DNA of 64,000 bases from Sinohyriopsis cumingii (Eukaryota; Mollusca; Bivalvia; Unionida; Unionidae). Shown here in pieces: positions 49,416-61,858 of the stretch. Each line of letters begins with the position of its first letter. Positions within the stretch are counted from its first letter, which is position 1. The position numbers and the translations under genes were made by a program. A model generated the notes under the pieces. That model saw only the letters and a program-made list of their open reading frames with translations. It was not told where the DNA came from and searched no databases. The DNA is taken from positions 15,593,220 through 15,657,219 of the forward strand of contig CM068839.1 of NCBI GenBank assembly GCA_028554795.2. The letters run 5' to 3'.

Positions 49416-51958
49416 ATCAGTTTATTAGGCCAAAGGCATTATCGTCATGCTATTATTTCGATTAAAAAAACCCGTTGTCCACAAACATGATTTTTTTTAA
49501 TGAATAATGAAAAAAGTAAATTCGTGCGCCAAATCGCGAAAGTTGATCTAATCTAGACATAATCAGTGTTTGCAGTAGCATACCAATCGATATACCGATA
49601 CTCTGGCCCCGCGCGGTCATGGTCGGCTCTATGCCCCGCGTACTCCTAACGCCACCTCTGGATATCCCTTCACCTCGATAGCAGGATTTGATGGTGGAAT
49701 AAAGAGAATAACATTTCAATTGCGTCAACAGTATAAAAGAGGTACAACAATAACAACAACGATGATGATGATGATGATGATGGTGCTGGTGGCAGTAATG
49801 ATGATTATGATGATGATGATGACGACTACGCCGCTGATGATTATGTACACGACATTGACAACATTAACGAATTTAAGTGGGATGAACATCCAACTATTAG
49901 TACTAATACTACTACCATTTTCATCGCCGCTGCGGTCCAAGAGACACACTGGACAGTCAAGTTTTGGCAAATAGTTCTCTTATAATTAATTATGTTTGCC
50001 GATGACGTCATATATTTGACGTCAGCAACCGTGGATGAACAAACCGCTTAGATACACAGAAGAAATATATTTTGTTCATTTCAAAGCGGCATAAGGCTTG
50101 CATGGAAGACTATTCATGTCGACAGAGGTCATTTAATTTGGATTTCTGGCAAACTTTTTCTTTGAAGAATATAGAGTGATCAGTATATCTACAAGAACAG
50201 CAAGTTAAATGATACAATGATAAGACAACAAATCACCGATGATGATTCATTTGAAAGTCTAGAAGGTAAGAATTTGTGACCTTTGTCAAAATCTGTGTCA
50301 CAAATCTATGAGGGAACTTCGGTTTACTGAGTGACACTTGAAGGATTTTATTTCATTTCAGTGGTCATCAGATTCTTCCTTTTCTCTTAAGCATTACATG
50401 TTTACTGAGTAAAACGCAATATGTATTGTAATACGGAAGAAATATTTGACCAATTATTAAACAGTGAAACATAAATTTGGAGAGACAGTGTGTGTATATG
50501 TGTGTGTGATATCCGACGTAAACTTACAGCTGTTACTAATCTATATACTCATAGGACAGGCCCCAAAAATTTGGATAGTTTCTATCCAAGGTAATATGAC
50601 ACCCCAGCTGAATGGCCCTCTGCTATTAAGATCCCAAGCCCATGCCTGTGTGAGCCTGATGAGTTCTTCCAGGCTGGTGTAAACTGCTGTATGAACCCGG
50701 TTATTAGTTCACAGAACCTCCAAATATTGCAAATGAAGCAAGTGTTTGGACAATATAATGAGTGTCGTTTTATATGCATTTCATTACTGTACTATAAAGG
50801 CTTATTACTTCATATGATTTTTTTCTTCCAGCCACATAGAAACATTCTATATGGTTTTATGAATAATCCATATAAATGTTGTTACATCCCACATTGTAAT
50901 TTGTCGGTCTCAAAGAATAATGCACCTGCTTTTTTAATTTCAATGAATGTGCATTTTTAAAAAAAATATCACATAATACTTTAGAAATTCTAAGATGGTA
51001 AACACATGAACTTATGAAAAAATCATTTGCTATGCCCCATTTTTACATATGACTCTTCTACTGTAATACTTTTGTACAAAATATGTTTAAAATCTATTGC
51101 AGACTGCACTGTAAATTTATAAAGTCCAGTGAACAAACTTGATATTTATTTTCCAAATGATGATATGTAAATTAAAAGTATTGTCAAAGTTTACATAAAC
51201 ATTTCATACATCCGAACCAGAACACATCAGAGGTAACATCTATGGTACGATATCAACTATGCGTCTATCCATGCTTATTACAAGATCCTAGAATTATTTG
51301 AGCATAGTATTTACAACTGTTCAAAACGCTGCCCTATGGGGTACACTGTCCACATTGTGTGTTATTTCCATTTTATATGAATTCCTTTTTAAGGTATGAG
51401 TCGTTATCCTATCTGAATTGCATTGGACTTTAATGGCCATTCAATATTTTCATCATTCCTTTCTAAGTCCTGTAGTACATTATTTGTTGTGTTTTACAAC
51501 GTCTGGTTGCTGATCGCTAGGAAAACTTCATCTTTCTGGAAAAGAACACAAATTCATCCAAGTACACTGCTGTATGGTAAACAATGAAACTTAGATTCAA
51601 AAATAGATCTTGATGGAATGCGATTTATGGGTTCCTCAAAACTGTATATATAGATGCACCACGGTAAGGTATATAAATCAGTTTAATACGGATAATTAAC
51701 ACATAGATGCATGCAAAGTTTTTGTCCCAAGAAGAATGTATCTACTGAGGAAAATAAGTACTGATGTTGATAAAATGTAAATTGATCTACAATTGGCCAT
51801 TTGATATGTGACGTTTGACCAAAACAATCCAGTACAAATTTTCCCGATATTTAGCGGCTAAGTTAACAGTTTTTCTTTCAAAGATGTTGCCAGGAAAAAT
51901 GAGAAGCAGAAATCTATGAGAAGTAGCTATACATTTAAAATGGTTTAAAATAATTTTG
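49416..51958. other. Spacer downstream of PIN-like gene
   Basis: Mostly AT-rich. It contains an (ATG)n-type tract (about 49758-49830). Nothing else is recognisable. Confidence 0.4.
49758..49830. repeat. (ATG)n microsatellite, imperfect
   Basis: Runs of GATGAT interrupted by GCTGGTGGCAG. They produce spurious poly-Met and poly-Ile frames. Confidence 0.9.
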
Positions 51959-51964
51959 TTTATT
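51959..51964 (-). promoter_or_regulatory. Candidate polyadenylation signal of PIN-like gene
   Basis: TTTATT on the + strand (AATAAA on the -) about 205 bases beyond the PIN-like stop codon; this would give a short 3' UTR. Confidence 0.45.
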
Positions 51965-52166
51965 TTATGAATCTGATAAACCTTACTGAAGCATTTTATG
52001 ATCAAATAGAATAATTTAAACTGTGTATAACGGCAATGTACATGTATGCATGTGTGGTGTGCTTAATTACAATTCAAATTCAACTGCACAGCTTGTTCAT
52101 AGAGAACCCAAAAAGAAAGAGAAAGAGAGAAAAAAGAAATTTGTTGAGTTAAAAATGTTTGTATGC

Positions 52167-55100
52167 TTACCTTGGAGTTGACATTAGAGGCTGTCGTTTT
52201 CTCGGATTCTGTTTGCATGGTGTATCATGCAAGGCACGTTTCTTTGATGTGCACGTGTTTCAGGTGTACACAGGAAGAGAGCCTGGAGTAGCTCCTCTGG
52301 TATTGATAATAATTGTTCTTTGTCAGATACATGAACATCATCTCCAAAACTGTAATAAACTTCACCGTCTGGACACATGGAAATACAACAGTATCGAAGA
52401 AGATCTGGCAAAGCGGCCTCATGACACCATATAGTCAATAAATAATCTATCTGAACTTGAATAAGGCTTCCTAAATTCCTCAGGGCACTTTCCGGGGGCA
52501 TCCATGTTTGTGGATGTCGGAATTCTTTCCCAGGCATTTTGATTGTCATTTGCCTTACTCCTTCAAAGGACAATGCAGCTGCATTGTAGATCTTTGGACA
52601 GTACAAATCCTTTAAAAAGGACATGTATGCATCAATATTTAGCATTATGGATGAAACTGACTCATCTGTCTCATGGATTTCCATGTGAAAAAGTTTGAAA
52701 AGCTCAAGACCTTGATTGTCAATGGCTTTCATTAAAATCTTTTCGTGTGAAATTCCATAATGTCGTGACAAAAAGTCATTTCCTCCCATGCACAAAATGA
52801 TGGCAATCAGAGCCGCCGAATACTTCTTATTGAAGTATCTTTCAATACTTTCTATGATTTTGGAAATGTTGTACAGCTCAGGCTTTTGTTTCTGTAGCCA
52901 AACATAAACAGGGCGTATAAAGGTTCCAGTTTGGTTTCTTTTCCAGTGGAGACTGATACCAAATAGGTGAATTAGGACTGTGCCGATATCAGCTGATGAT
53001 ACATAGTTGACAACAGAATCTCCATCAGACAATTCAGCATCAAGCTCTTTCATCCAATCAAGTTGAGCCATTTCTGCTTCTCCCTTTCTCTGCCTGATGT
53101 TAGACAGCTTCTCCATACCAACAATTCCTGATTCGGAAGTAAATCGAACTCTCAGTGGTGTTGTGAAAGGACAACATGTGCAGGGGACCTCTTGGCAATG
53201 ACATGCTGTCAGCAGAGCTTCACTGTCTATATCCAGTATAATATTTTGCTTAAGAAGAAGCTGATCAATGTGATTGCCTAAATAGGAACTTACAAGTTTC
53301 TTGCCGGTCGCTGTTCCCACAACAGAGGGCTTGTGAAATGTATCTTCACTGATCACCTCTTTTTCTTCCTTCAAATGTAAGATAGATATTTTTCCTTTAG
53401 AATCCCGCATTTTTCTCGTATGTGCTTTTAGTGTGTCTGGTGTGAAGGAATATTTTTCTTCACATATAACAATGTGACGTAAATTTGGAAGGTGTCCTAT
53501 CAGCTTGTGAAGAATTGCCTTTGATACGTACTCTAAGTACTGGTCTCCAGTCGAAGCTGATGTCTTGAACTTCACACCGGCAAATTCTACAACTGAAGCT
53601 TTCGTTTGTTCCTTTATGATCGGTGGAACAGCTTTGAAATCTATTAGGATGAACTCATCTAAGTCTGGCAAATCGTCCTTTTGCTCACTTGTAGCTCTGG
53701 TATCAGATATTTTCTTTATCAACTCGAGAAGAGCTCTTTTCACACCAGCTGATTTATTTGTGGATGATTTTGTCCCATCTGGCTTAAAGATTGACTGACA
53801 AGTATTCATGGAAGAGCTTAGACAGTCCACAATCGTTGTCATCTTCTTTACTGTCCTTTTTCTTTTCTCCTCGCTTTTTCCTTTCATGCTCTTACATGAT
53901 CTATTTTTTGGTACGCCTTTAGTCCTCTTGATTGTTGACCCTTTTGATCTTTTTATTCTGTTAATGAGATGTTTGGGTCCGTTTATCAATTCAATGTTAG
54001 GACAATCACTAAGTGTCATACCCAATAGACACTCTCTTGCTGCATATCTGTGAATCATGAATGTTCCTATCTCTTCTGTGGTTGAATCTAACATCTCTTG
54101 CTGAACCTCTAGATTCTCCTTGTGATATACATTTCTTAGAATGGGATCAAAACTTGATGACATTCCCTTTCTTCGATGTATCAGACCAACTGTTCTTACA
54201 ATATGGCCCAAGTCATTATCACTGGCTTTTCTTCCCATGTACCTTTCTGAAATTTTGGATGCTATCTCTTCATCTTTTTTCTCATCTTGCTTAATCTTTG
54301 AAGCATCCTCTCCTGAGATGACAGACTGGATTACTTTATGGACTTGTCTCTGCTCGTCTATTGTGGACATCCTTATCATTACATTGCTTAGTGTGGCCCC
54401 TGGTCGAATACATTTCTTTGCATCTCTGTGGTCAATCTCTCGAGCAGTGTCTAATCCAAACCTGACAATACTACCATTGTGAGAGGTACTGAATAGAGCA
54501 TGTTTCTTTGTCTGTGAAAGTGACTTGATTTGTAATGTTCTATCAAAAGCCGTGTGCAAAATCCAGCATAACTGGAAGCTCCATTTAAGAATGAGAACGG
54601 AAGTGAAGACTTCACACCGGCCAGTAGTAAGTTGTACCCATCTTTTCCTCCTAGTCTTTCAGCAACGGCGATGGCTACAATTTCGTCACAATGCCTCATT
54701 ATATCAATATGCAGGGAAAACATTTTATTCTCAGTGGATGTTTTCTTAATGAATTCTTTCAACATTTGTCCCCATCTCAATTCAAGCTGGCTGACGGATA
54801 ACTCCTGATCACACACATTATTTTCCAGCTCCTCTGCATGTGAATGTGGTAGCGAGTTGATAAACGTGATGATAACCGAGATATGCAAAGCTGCTGACAA
54901 TCGCCAAACATTTCGCGTGGCTGTCTCGATGTTCTCGATACTTACCAATTTATTGCAGTCTTTTTCAATATCATCATCTCTCATATATTTCAGTATATGA
55001 ATGAGGCCTGATGTTTCATAAGCTGATATTAAATTCATGATTTTAGACTTTCTCAAGTGCAGTACTGGAAATTCTGGAAGAAATGTTGCATACTTTTTGT

Positions 55101-57747
55101 TCCCATCTATAAGCTTAAAAAGATTTCTGGCAATCTTGTAGTCAGGTGCAAACAGAACCTTATCATTTGTTTCACTCAGTTCAGCCTTCTCCAAAAAATC
55201 ATCGAGAACCACTTTCAATGTGGTTATGTCGTCATCTCTACCACTGGAGGGTGGAGGATGGCAACATAATAGTGGCGGTGATGGTGTGTTGTTTAGATCC
55301 TGATACTCTAGTATGCTACTATCAGTACTGCAGACAACAGTTTCATCTTTGTTTGTCATAAATCGTATCTGTATTTCTTCAAGGAGGGCTTGAACATCTT
55401 GGAGAATATCTTTATTAGCACCAACTTTTATCCTAATATTTGAATATTCTTCCTCCTCCTCTTCGTCTTCTTTTCCTTTTTTATTCATTTTATCTTTATA
55501 CATTGGATGTACATCCTCCTCATCTATATCACTGACATCAATATATGGTAACAAATCACAAGATACATTTGGATCATCCTGGATGTTTTTCATATCCTCG
55601 ATTGTATCCCCATTACTGTCAACTGATCTAATGGAGGTAATGGCTCCATTAATGCGATCTGTATCTTCACTGGAGATGTTTAGTGGGAAGTTTTCAGTTC
55701 TATCATTATTACCAATTTTATCCATTTTCTCCAAATCATGAATGGCCAAGGATGAAAAGCTTTCATCTAGATCCATGTTTTCTTCCTGAAATTCTGAATT
55801 TTCCGTCGAAGCCGCTTTGCCTAGAATGTTTGTGAAGGGCTGTAATGATGTAAGTCTTGTCCATATGTATTTCAGGCCCCATTTGGCTTGCTGCTGAAAA
55901 CGTTCAAAAGCACACTCTTCATCAGAGGTCATCTTTAGTAGAACCCATTCTAGATCTTCTTTTTCCAGTGGTGGTGCTTCCTTGCATGCACAATCTTCTT
56001 TTTCTTCACACAGTGGAAGATGCCATGTTAATACATCGTTTGAATCTTTTGGAATGCCTTTGATTGTAATGGGCAGGGTGCATAGTTGATTTATTCTCCT
56101 TTCACCAGGTTGCGGGTCAGTTTTCATGGTGAGCTGGACCAGATTGTCCATGAAAAATATAAGATGGCAGTCTCTGAGACAAACCAAATGTTCAGAAGAT
56201 GAGACATCACTTGCTTTTATATAGCAAAGTGGATATGGTTTCAGATACGTTTTAAAGTGACAAAGTTCTGGATCTGCAGCTTTCTTAAGACGTCTGTCTC
56301 CATTTCGTAGACTTTGACTCATATTGGTAGCTGATGTGATGGAAAAAACAGATGTGATGTTATAGTAGTTGATGAACAACTCATCTGTGACAATATCTTG
56401 TATGAGACCACTGTAATTTCTGTTAAGTATGTTCAGTGATGAATCGAAATGGCAATATAAAGAGGATAGTTTTGATGTGTAGAAATCATCTGATGATCGA
56501 CGCCTGAGGCTGTCTTTGTTCAGTAGTGTTTGTTCTAATAAACACTGGAATGGTAAAGGAACGTGCAAGCGCCATTCTCTCATTATTTGAAAGTGGTTCA
56601 TATCTAAGGGATCAGCAAGCCAATGTTTCTCCTCTTTAAAACACTGAAAGCAAAAGGAGTCAAGAATTCTATATTCCTCTGGGAGATCTTGGTCATCCAG
56701 ACAAGATGAAAGTGACACATAATGGGGTTGGAGTTTTCCAGATTTTAGATGACTTCTTGCAAGAAAACCCTCACCAGGCGGAAGGCAGCCTTTGGGAAAG
56801 ACGAGTATGACAGGCACATAAACATTGTGACTTTTCTTCAGAGAGGCACGAACTATCAGAGACATATCGTCATACATTTCAACATTATGTTGCAATTCCT
56901 GCAATTCGATACCAATGTGTACTCCTGCTTTATGTGCACACACATTTGTGCACTGCAAACAAATAATATTTTGAAACTGAGGAGCAGGTATATCTCTAAG
57001 AGCATTTTCTGTGTCGGTTTCTATTTTCTCAGGTCGATGGATACTTTCAAGATGGATAGTAATTCCATTTATTGCATCAGCAGCAAACTTTCGAGCAACA
57101 TTCCGCTGACATACCTTCAAGCACAACTGATTGAGATCTTGTCCTTTTTCTGCCAACTCTTTACATAATCTAAAGAATTCCCATTTACTTTCCTGCTCAT
57201 CTTCATAGTCTGATGCTTCTTTCTTACAAAAGGAACTATAATGCCATTCGAACAATTGAATTTTATTCCATTCGCTGTCGGTGAACTGTGTTTTATAATC
57301 AATAATTAAAGATGGAATCTTCAGCCCTTCAAGTTGTAGCTTATTAATTGTTTCTTCATACAGACCCAAACTTAAAATTTCAACAGACACTAGTTGTTGA
57401 TAAAGGTTCCATGTTGATTTATTCCATTTGTTTGAAGATATAGACTGTGTTTGTTTTTCTAAGAGTTCATCACATACCACTTTGCAAACCTGGAAGTCAT
57501 CATAGTGATGGAACATATATCGAAAGAAAGACGACAAAGAAACCAAATTCTTTTCTTCTCTCTGGATTATCCCAGTATCATGTCGCTGTAATTCTTGTAC
57601 AATATTTTCTTTCTTCACAATTTTTTTCTTGTCATGAATCGAATGGTTAGATTTAAGGAACTTTACAAGATCATCTATGGCTATGAAAGTTCCATCTTCG
57701 ATTTTATTGAAAGGTAGAGACTCGAGTGATGGTATACAGATGGAAAC
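52167..57747 (-). CDS. Large PIN/XPG-like nuclease-fold protein, family unnamed
   Basis: One long exon of about 1,860 codons, entered through an acceptor TTCTTCAACAG at 57748 and ending STPR-stop at 52167. The first thousand residues resemble nothing I can name and include acidic low-complexity stretches. The last part has, in order, ILIDFKAV (about residue 1370), ILDIDSEA (about 1506), a Cys/His cluster CHCQEVPCTCC (about 1516), RKGEAEMAQ (about 1555), SSADIGTVLIHLF (about 1585) and CMGGNDFL (about 1655). GEAE, then S-D-D, then G-ND is the order of the I-region in FEN1/XPG-type nucleases, so a divergent metal-dependent nuclease is likely. I remember similar uncharacterised proteins in bivalves and corals. 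Coding frame changes at about 54502-54510 and 52238-52246, both in CAAAGAAAC (- strand), each equivalent to one lost A. This could be an assembly error or a young pseudogene. Confidence 0.7.
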
Positions 57748-58366
57748 CTGTTGAAGAATGAAATTATTTAACTATCTGATGTCAACAATTCTGTCAAACT
57801 AGATAATAAAATATAAAGTTAGAATTTTGGTACTAGATTTTATGTATTGGAAGATAAAAGGTTACAAGTATGATTGATCAGTGATATGAGAGATTGATAG
57901 AAATATAAACTACAAACACATATGACCATATATCAATTGCTTCAATTTGTTACCTGAATGCTATTTACACAAGGCTGGTGTCAGTTATGATCCAATGTAT
58001 GATTAAAGGCTTTATACACTTCCATGATCATTTACAAACATATATGCTAATTACCATAGTCTCTATCTATGCTACTTATAATATACATTAGGCAAAAAAG
58101 TACTACTATCTAATGATGATACACTTCTAATTTACCGACATAGACAATGTTATGCCTTAATTACTTCTTGCTGCAATTAGACAAATAAATGACCAACATG
58201 AAAATTAAAGCGACATGAACTCTGGGTTTCTTGATTTTGTGGATTTTGGAGATTGAACTTAACTTATTATTATTGAACTGTCAATGAATTTAAACTGGAT
58301 TGATACATTAATTCTATAAACTTTTGCAAATGACCGTGGTATAAGGCTATTATATTTCTACAATTC

Positions 58367-58446
<80 letters not shown>

Positions 58447-58539
58447 ATCTCAAATAGAAACTCACAATAGAAAGTTTATGTATGTGATACACTAAGTGAT
58501 AATACAAATTACTGAATGCAGGTAATATAGAATTCTTAC
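57748..58539 (-). other. Intron 1 of PIN-like gene
   Basis: 792-bp AT-rich intron with a GTAAGA donor and CAACAG acceptor, holding a (TA)n tract. Confidence 0.45.
58372..58442. repeat. (TA)n microsatellite
   Basis: About 35 TA units inside the PIN-like intron. Confidence 0.95.
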
Positions 58540-58565
58540 CATTTCTTCCTCTTCAAATTCTTGAT
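58540..58565 (-). CDS. Probable 5' exon ending in the start codon of the PIN-like gene
   Basis: On the - strand, GGAAGAAATG|GTAAGA places an ATG at the last three bases of an exon, followed by a strong donor. Joining to 57747 gives MVSICIPSLESLPFNKIEDG in phase 0. The context (G at -3, G at +4 after splicing) is good for initiation. The exon's 5' limit is not visible; only the ATG (58540-58542) would be coding. Confidence 0.45.
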
Positions 58566-59434
58566 GATGTTACATACTCCGTGTCTTCAAGATAAAACTG
58601 TAAGTATTCTTGTAAAAAGTCACAAAACTATTTAGACAATGTATTTGAAGCATCTGTCAATCAAATACATCACAACAACAGTCAGCTAATCTTATTTTGG
58701 TACAAAATATAGACCTACCATTTATTATGCCCAATACAATAAATATAGAAATCCCATATTTAAAGCTAGCTTTCAAACACAGGGAACTGAAATAGGGGCA
58801 TTATAACTGGACAGTTAACTGGGAGTCTGAAAGCAATTATATTTGACACGAGTGAAAGTCACACTTGCTGATAACAAGGTGATGACAGATAAAGCAAACA
58901 CTGGCAGGCAAGCAACAGAATCTAGAGATATTCAGACCTGGGGCCTGTCCTAGGAGTATATAGTGATAAGCTAAGTGATAGAAAGAAGCAAAACCAAAAA
59001 GTTTTGTAAAACTTAACAAATTTTATTAGCAAAGTTATATATGAAAATGTTTCTGCTAGTTTTTTTCAACTTGTTGCTGATACTGGAAAATATTTTTATT
59101 GACCTAGAAATCGATGAGCCGTAACAACATCTGTTATCTGATGTAAATTTATGTAAGCGCAAATTATATCCCGGATATTTCATTGTTATAGTAGTCATTA
59201 TAGGCTATTAAGCAAATTCAGAGAATTATTTAAACGAAAATGTGTCGGCTGCAAAAGATAATTTTATTTGTGCATGGCTGTTTTTTCTTCTTCTAGTCTT
59301 CCTGGTTTAAACCGATTGGTTTCAATGTTCTACGCCACGTTTTTATATTTTATTCGTTTGTCTTGTCTATGTTTTGTATTTAATTCTGAAAAAGACTCAC
59401 GAAAGAGTCGAAAGCGCTCAGGCTTGTTATATAA
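58566..59434. other. Spacer upstream of PIN-like gene
   Basis: AT-rich with nothing firmly coding. 58935-58990 (GGGGCCTGTCCTAGGAGTAT and following) looks like the end of a small inverted-repeat element. 59386-59416 holds a short hairpin motif (AAGACTC / GAGTC with GAAAG) beside the next element. Confidence 0.35.
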
Positions 59435-60169
59435 TATAGTCTAATAATACAAACCCGTTTGTTTGTACCCCCCTACCGATTTAAATAATGGAAATCTTTA
59501 ATGTTATAAAAAGTGCAAGGAACTTAGTCAATTCATTCACTGGTTTATAGTTTCTAACTTGACTGAGCAGAGTGGCACTAACACTTCATCTTATGCGCGT
59601 TTCATGCTTAACGGAAGTTTTCAGTGTAACAGACGGACATGCTCGGATTCATTTCCAGTTTCTGGACAAGTCCATTTTCAGCAAAGGGGTGTATCACGAC
59701 TACAGATGTACATACATAAGTCGTCTGCTTCCGATATTTACAATGTCGAATCAAGCAAAGGAAAATAATGACAACTACAAAATTGCTTTTCATGTGGATT
59801 TAAAAAGCGGTTTAATTTCTATGTTCATATATGCAGAGGGATATAATTCCAAATTCTCAACGCTATGTAATTTACGCAATATTATTCAGCAGTTACCGAA
59901 CAGAATGAACTTTGTCATTATGTTGTCTGATGGAAATAAACTAGCCTATAGTGTACGCAATATGGCGCCGTGTTAGTATGGAAAGTCCGTTAAGCATGAA
60001 ATGTTGCAGGGGATGCCAGCATTAATGCCATTCTGGTCACAGTCATGTTAGAAATTATAAATCAGTGATTCAATTGGCTTAGTTCTGTGCACTTTTTATC
60101 ACATTAAACATTCTCGTTTTTGAAATCGGTGGGGGGTACAAACAAACGGGGATGTAGAGTCAGACTATA
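59435..60169. mobile_element. 735-bp element with ~50-bp terminal inverted repeats
   Basis: The left end TATAGTCTAATAATACAAAC, CCGTTTGTTTGTACCCCCCT, ACCGATTT is mirrored at 60119-60169. The match is strongest over CCCGTTTGTTTGTACCCCCC, with one extra base in the left copy, then a looser outer part sharing TATAGTCT. It looks like a non-autonomous DNA transposon. I could not see a clear target duplication. A 134-codon frame (59572-59976) lies inside it. Confidence 0.65.
59572..59976 (+). other. 134-codon open frame inside the inverted-repeat element
   Basis: Reads, from its middle, AFHVDLKSGLISMFIYAEGY and LPNRMNFVIMLSDGNKLAYS, which has a balanced residue mix. It lacks a convincing start or any recognised domain. 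It may be cargo or chance in a short element. Confidence 0.2.
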
Positions 60170-60197
60170 GTTTCGCGCTGTTCATTGTCAGTTTATT

Positions 60198-60240
<43 letters not shown>
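60198..60240. repeat. (CA)n microsatellite
   Basis: About 21 CA units, 29 bp after the inverted-repeat element. Confidence 0.95.
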
Positions 60241-60248
<8 letters not shown>

Positions 60249-61627
60249 AGCATCATGCTATTAATTGTGAATGATACGCAAGTTTTAAACAAAATTAGAA
60301 TATTGGTCCCCATTGTTCGCAAATTCCCGGTGTTTTTTAGATTTGGCTGAAACATATTTATATGAATATAATATTTGGTAAGAAGGAAAATAAAGTAACC
60401 AAGATTGGTGGAAGGCGATTATAAAGCCTATATGTATGTGTATCTCCAAATGTAAAAAAAAAATCATAATAATGCCAGGGACAACATGTGTAGTTATTCC
60501 AAATCGAACGGGACACATCGTATTCATTCCGATTATCTCAAATCCAATGGGACAAAACCTTGCATCACCTGTTAATCGCATTACAGTTCCCAGACAAATG
60601 CAACATTGTTTCAGGGAAATTTTGCAAGTTTTCTCAGTATTTAGCAATTTTATTTCGTACACATATAAATGTCTTTTACAATACTATGAATATCACGATA
60701 TTAAAATAATTGTAATTTTGATTGCTTTTTGTTTTAATTTTTATATTGAAAAAAACTTTAGAATATAGTTTTGGCTAACGATTCATATTAAAATTGAAAA
60801 TTTACTGCCATTTCTTTTTATTAGTAAAATTTACCTAAAAATTCAAAAGCAGTTTATTAAAACCTTCTGCTCTCAACTGCTACTCGAAATAATTTCTAAT
60901 TGGATAAATGGTTTGGCATATGTACATATATTTAACATTTTACATACGGACATTACGCCTGAATTTTACTTTTAAAGACAGATATATAAATTTACATCTA
61001 TCGAAATCAGTAATAATCCCCTGACCCCAATTTCACCAACATTCTGAAACTTTCTGGCCAAAATGAGACTTTACTTTCAGCTCTTGCTTGTAATACTTCA
61101 GACGATATAAATAGTTTGTCAGATTTAGAGATAGTGGAGACGATGCAAAACTACTTCTTAGTTAAATTTTAACATGTGGAAATTAGTAAATGCTAAAAAT
61201 AGTCGAGGAAAACCTAAAACTGACGTTAGTCCCTAAATTGTCCACACAGATAAAGCAAGACTTCTTTAAGGAAAGTTCCAGATAATCTTAAGCCCTTAAT
61301 CCTGCAGAATGGTTTTGGAAAATAAAATCATTTTTGCCAAATAAGCAATCAGAAAAATATTTAAAAGGTATCAGTTTGTGGAAGAAAATTTGGGATCTTT
61401 AGCGGAAAGGGGCACCTGAACTATAAGCATGTCACCAATATAAGTAACATTATATTTAAACAATTTCTTATTGAAAGATGCTTCTTTGCTTACCTTAGTT
61501 GGTAAGCTCATCTATAAATTCATTTCATGTATGGGGTATATTGTTTTTTTCTATTAACAATTTTCAAGTAAAATAAAACATTTAAGTCTGACTAGTGGAG
61601 TACATTGTAATGATTATCAAGGAAACC

Positions 61628-61858
61628 GCAGTCTGGTATAGCAATTTAAAACCGCAGTCTGGTATAGCAATTTAAAACCGCAGTCTGGTATAGCAATTTA
61701 AAACCGCAGTCTGGTATAGCAATTTAAAACCGCAGTCTGGTATAACAATTTAAAACCGCAGTCTGGTATAGCAATTTAAAACCGCAGTCTGGTATAGCAA
61801 TTTAAAACCGCAGTCTGGTATAGCAATTTAAAACCGCAGTCTGACCAGTATTGGTATA
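61628..61858. repeat. 26-bp minisatellite, about 9 copies
   Basis: Unit AACCGCAGTCTGGTATAGCA ATTTAA, almost identical between copies. The array is bracketed by AAGTCTG(A/C)CTAGTGGAGTA at 61584-61602 and 61907-61925. Confidence 0.95.

Noticed and set aside
49725-49974. Met- or Ile-rich frames as membrane peptides
   Set aside because: These result from the (ATG)n microsatellite.
53565-54482. Several 70-110-codon + strand frames opposite the PIN-like gene
   Set aside because: They are shadows of a long, strongly coding - strand frame.
60436-60768. 110-codon frame and its antisense partner
   Set aside because: AT-rich, no motif, no splice context, and the two strands overlap; likely chance.
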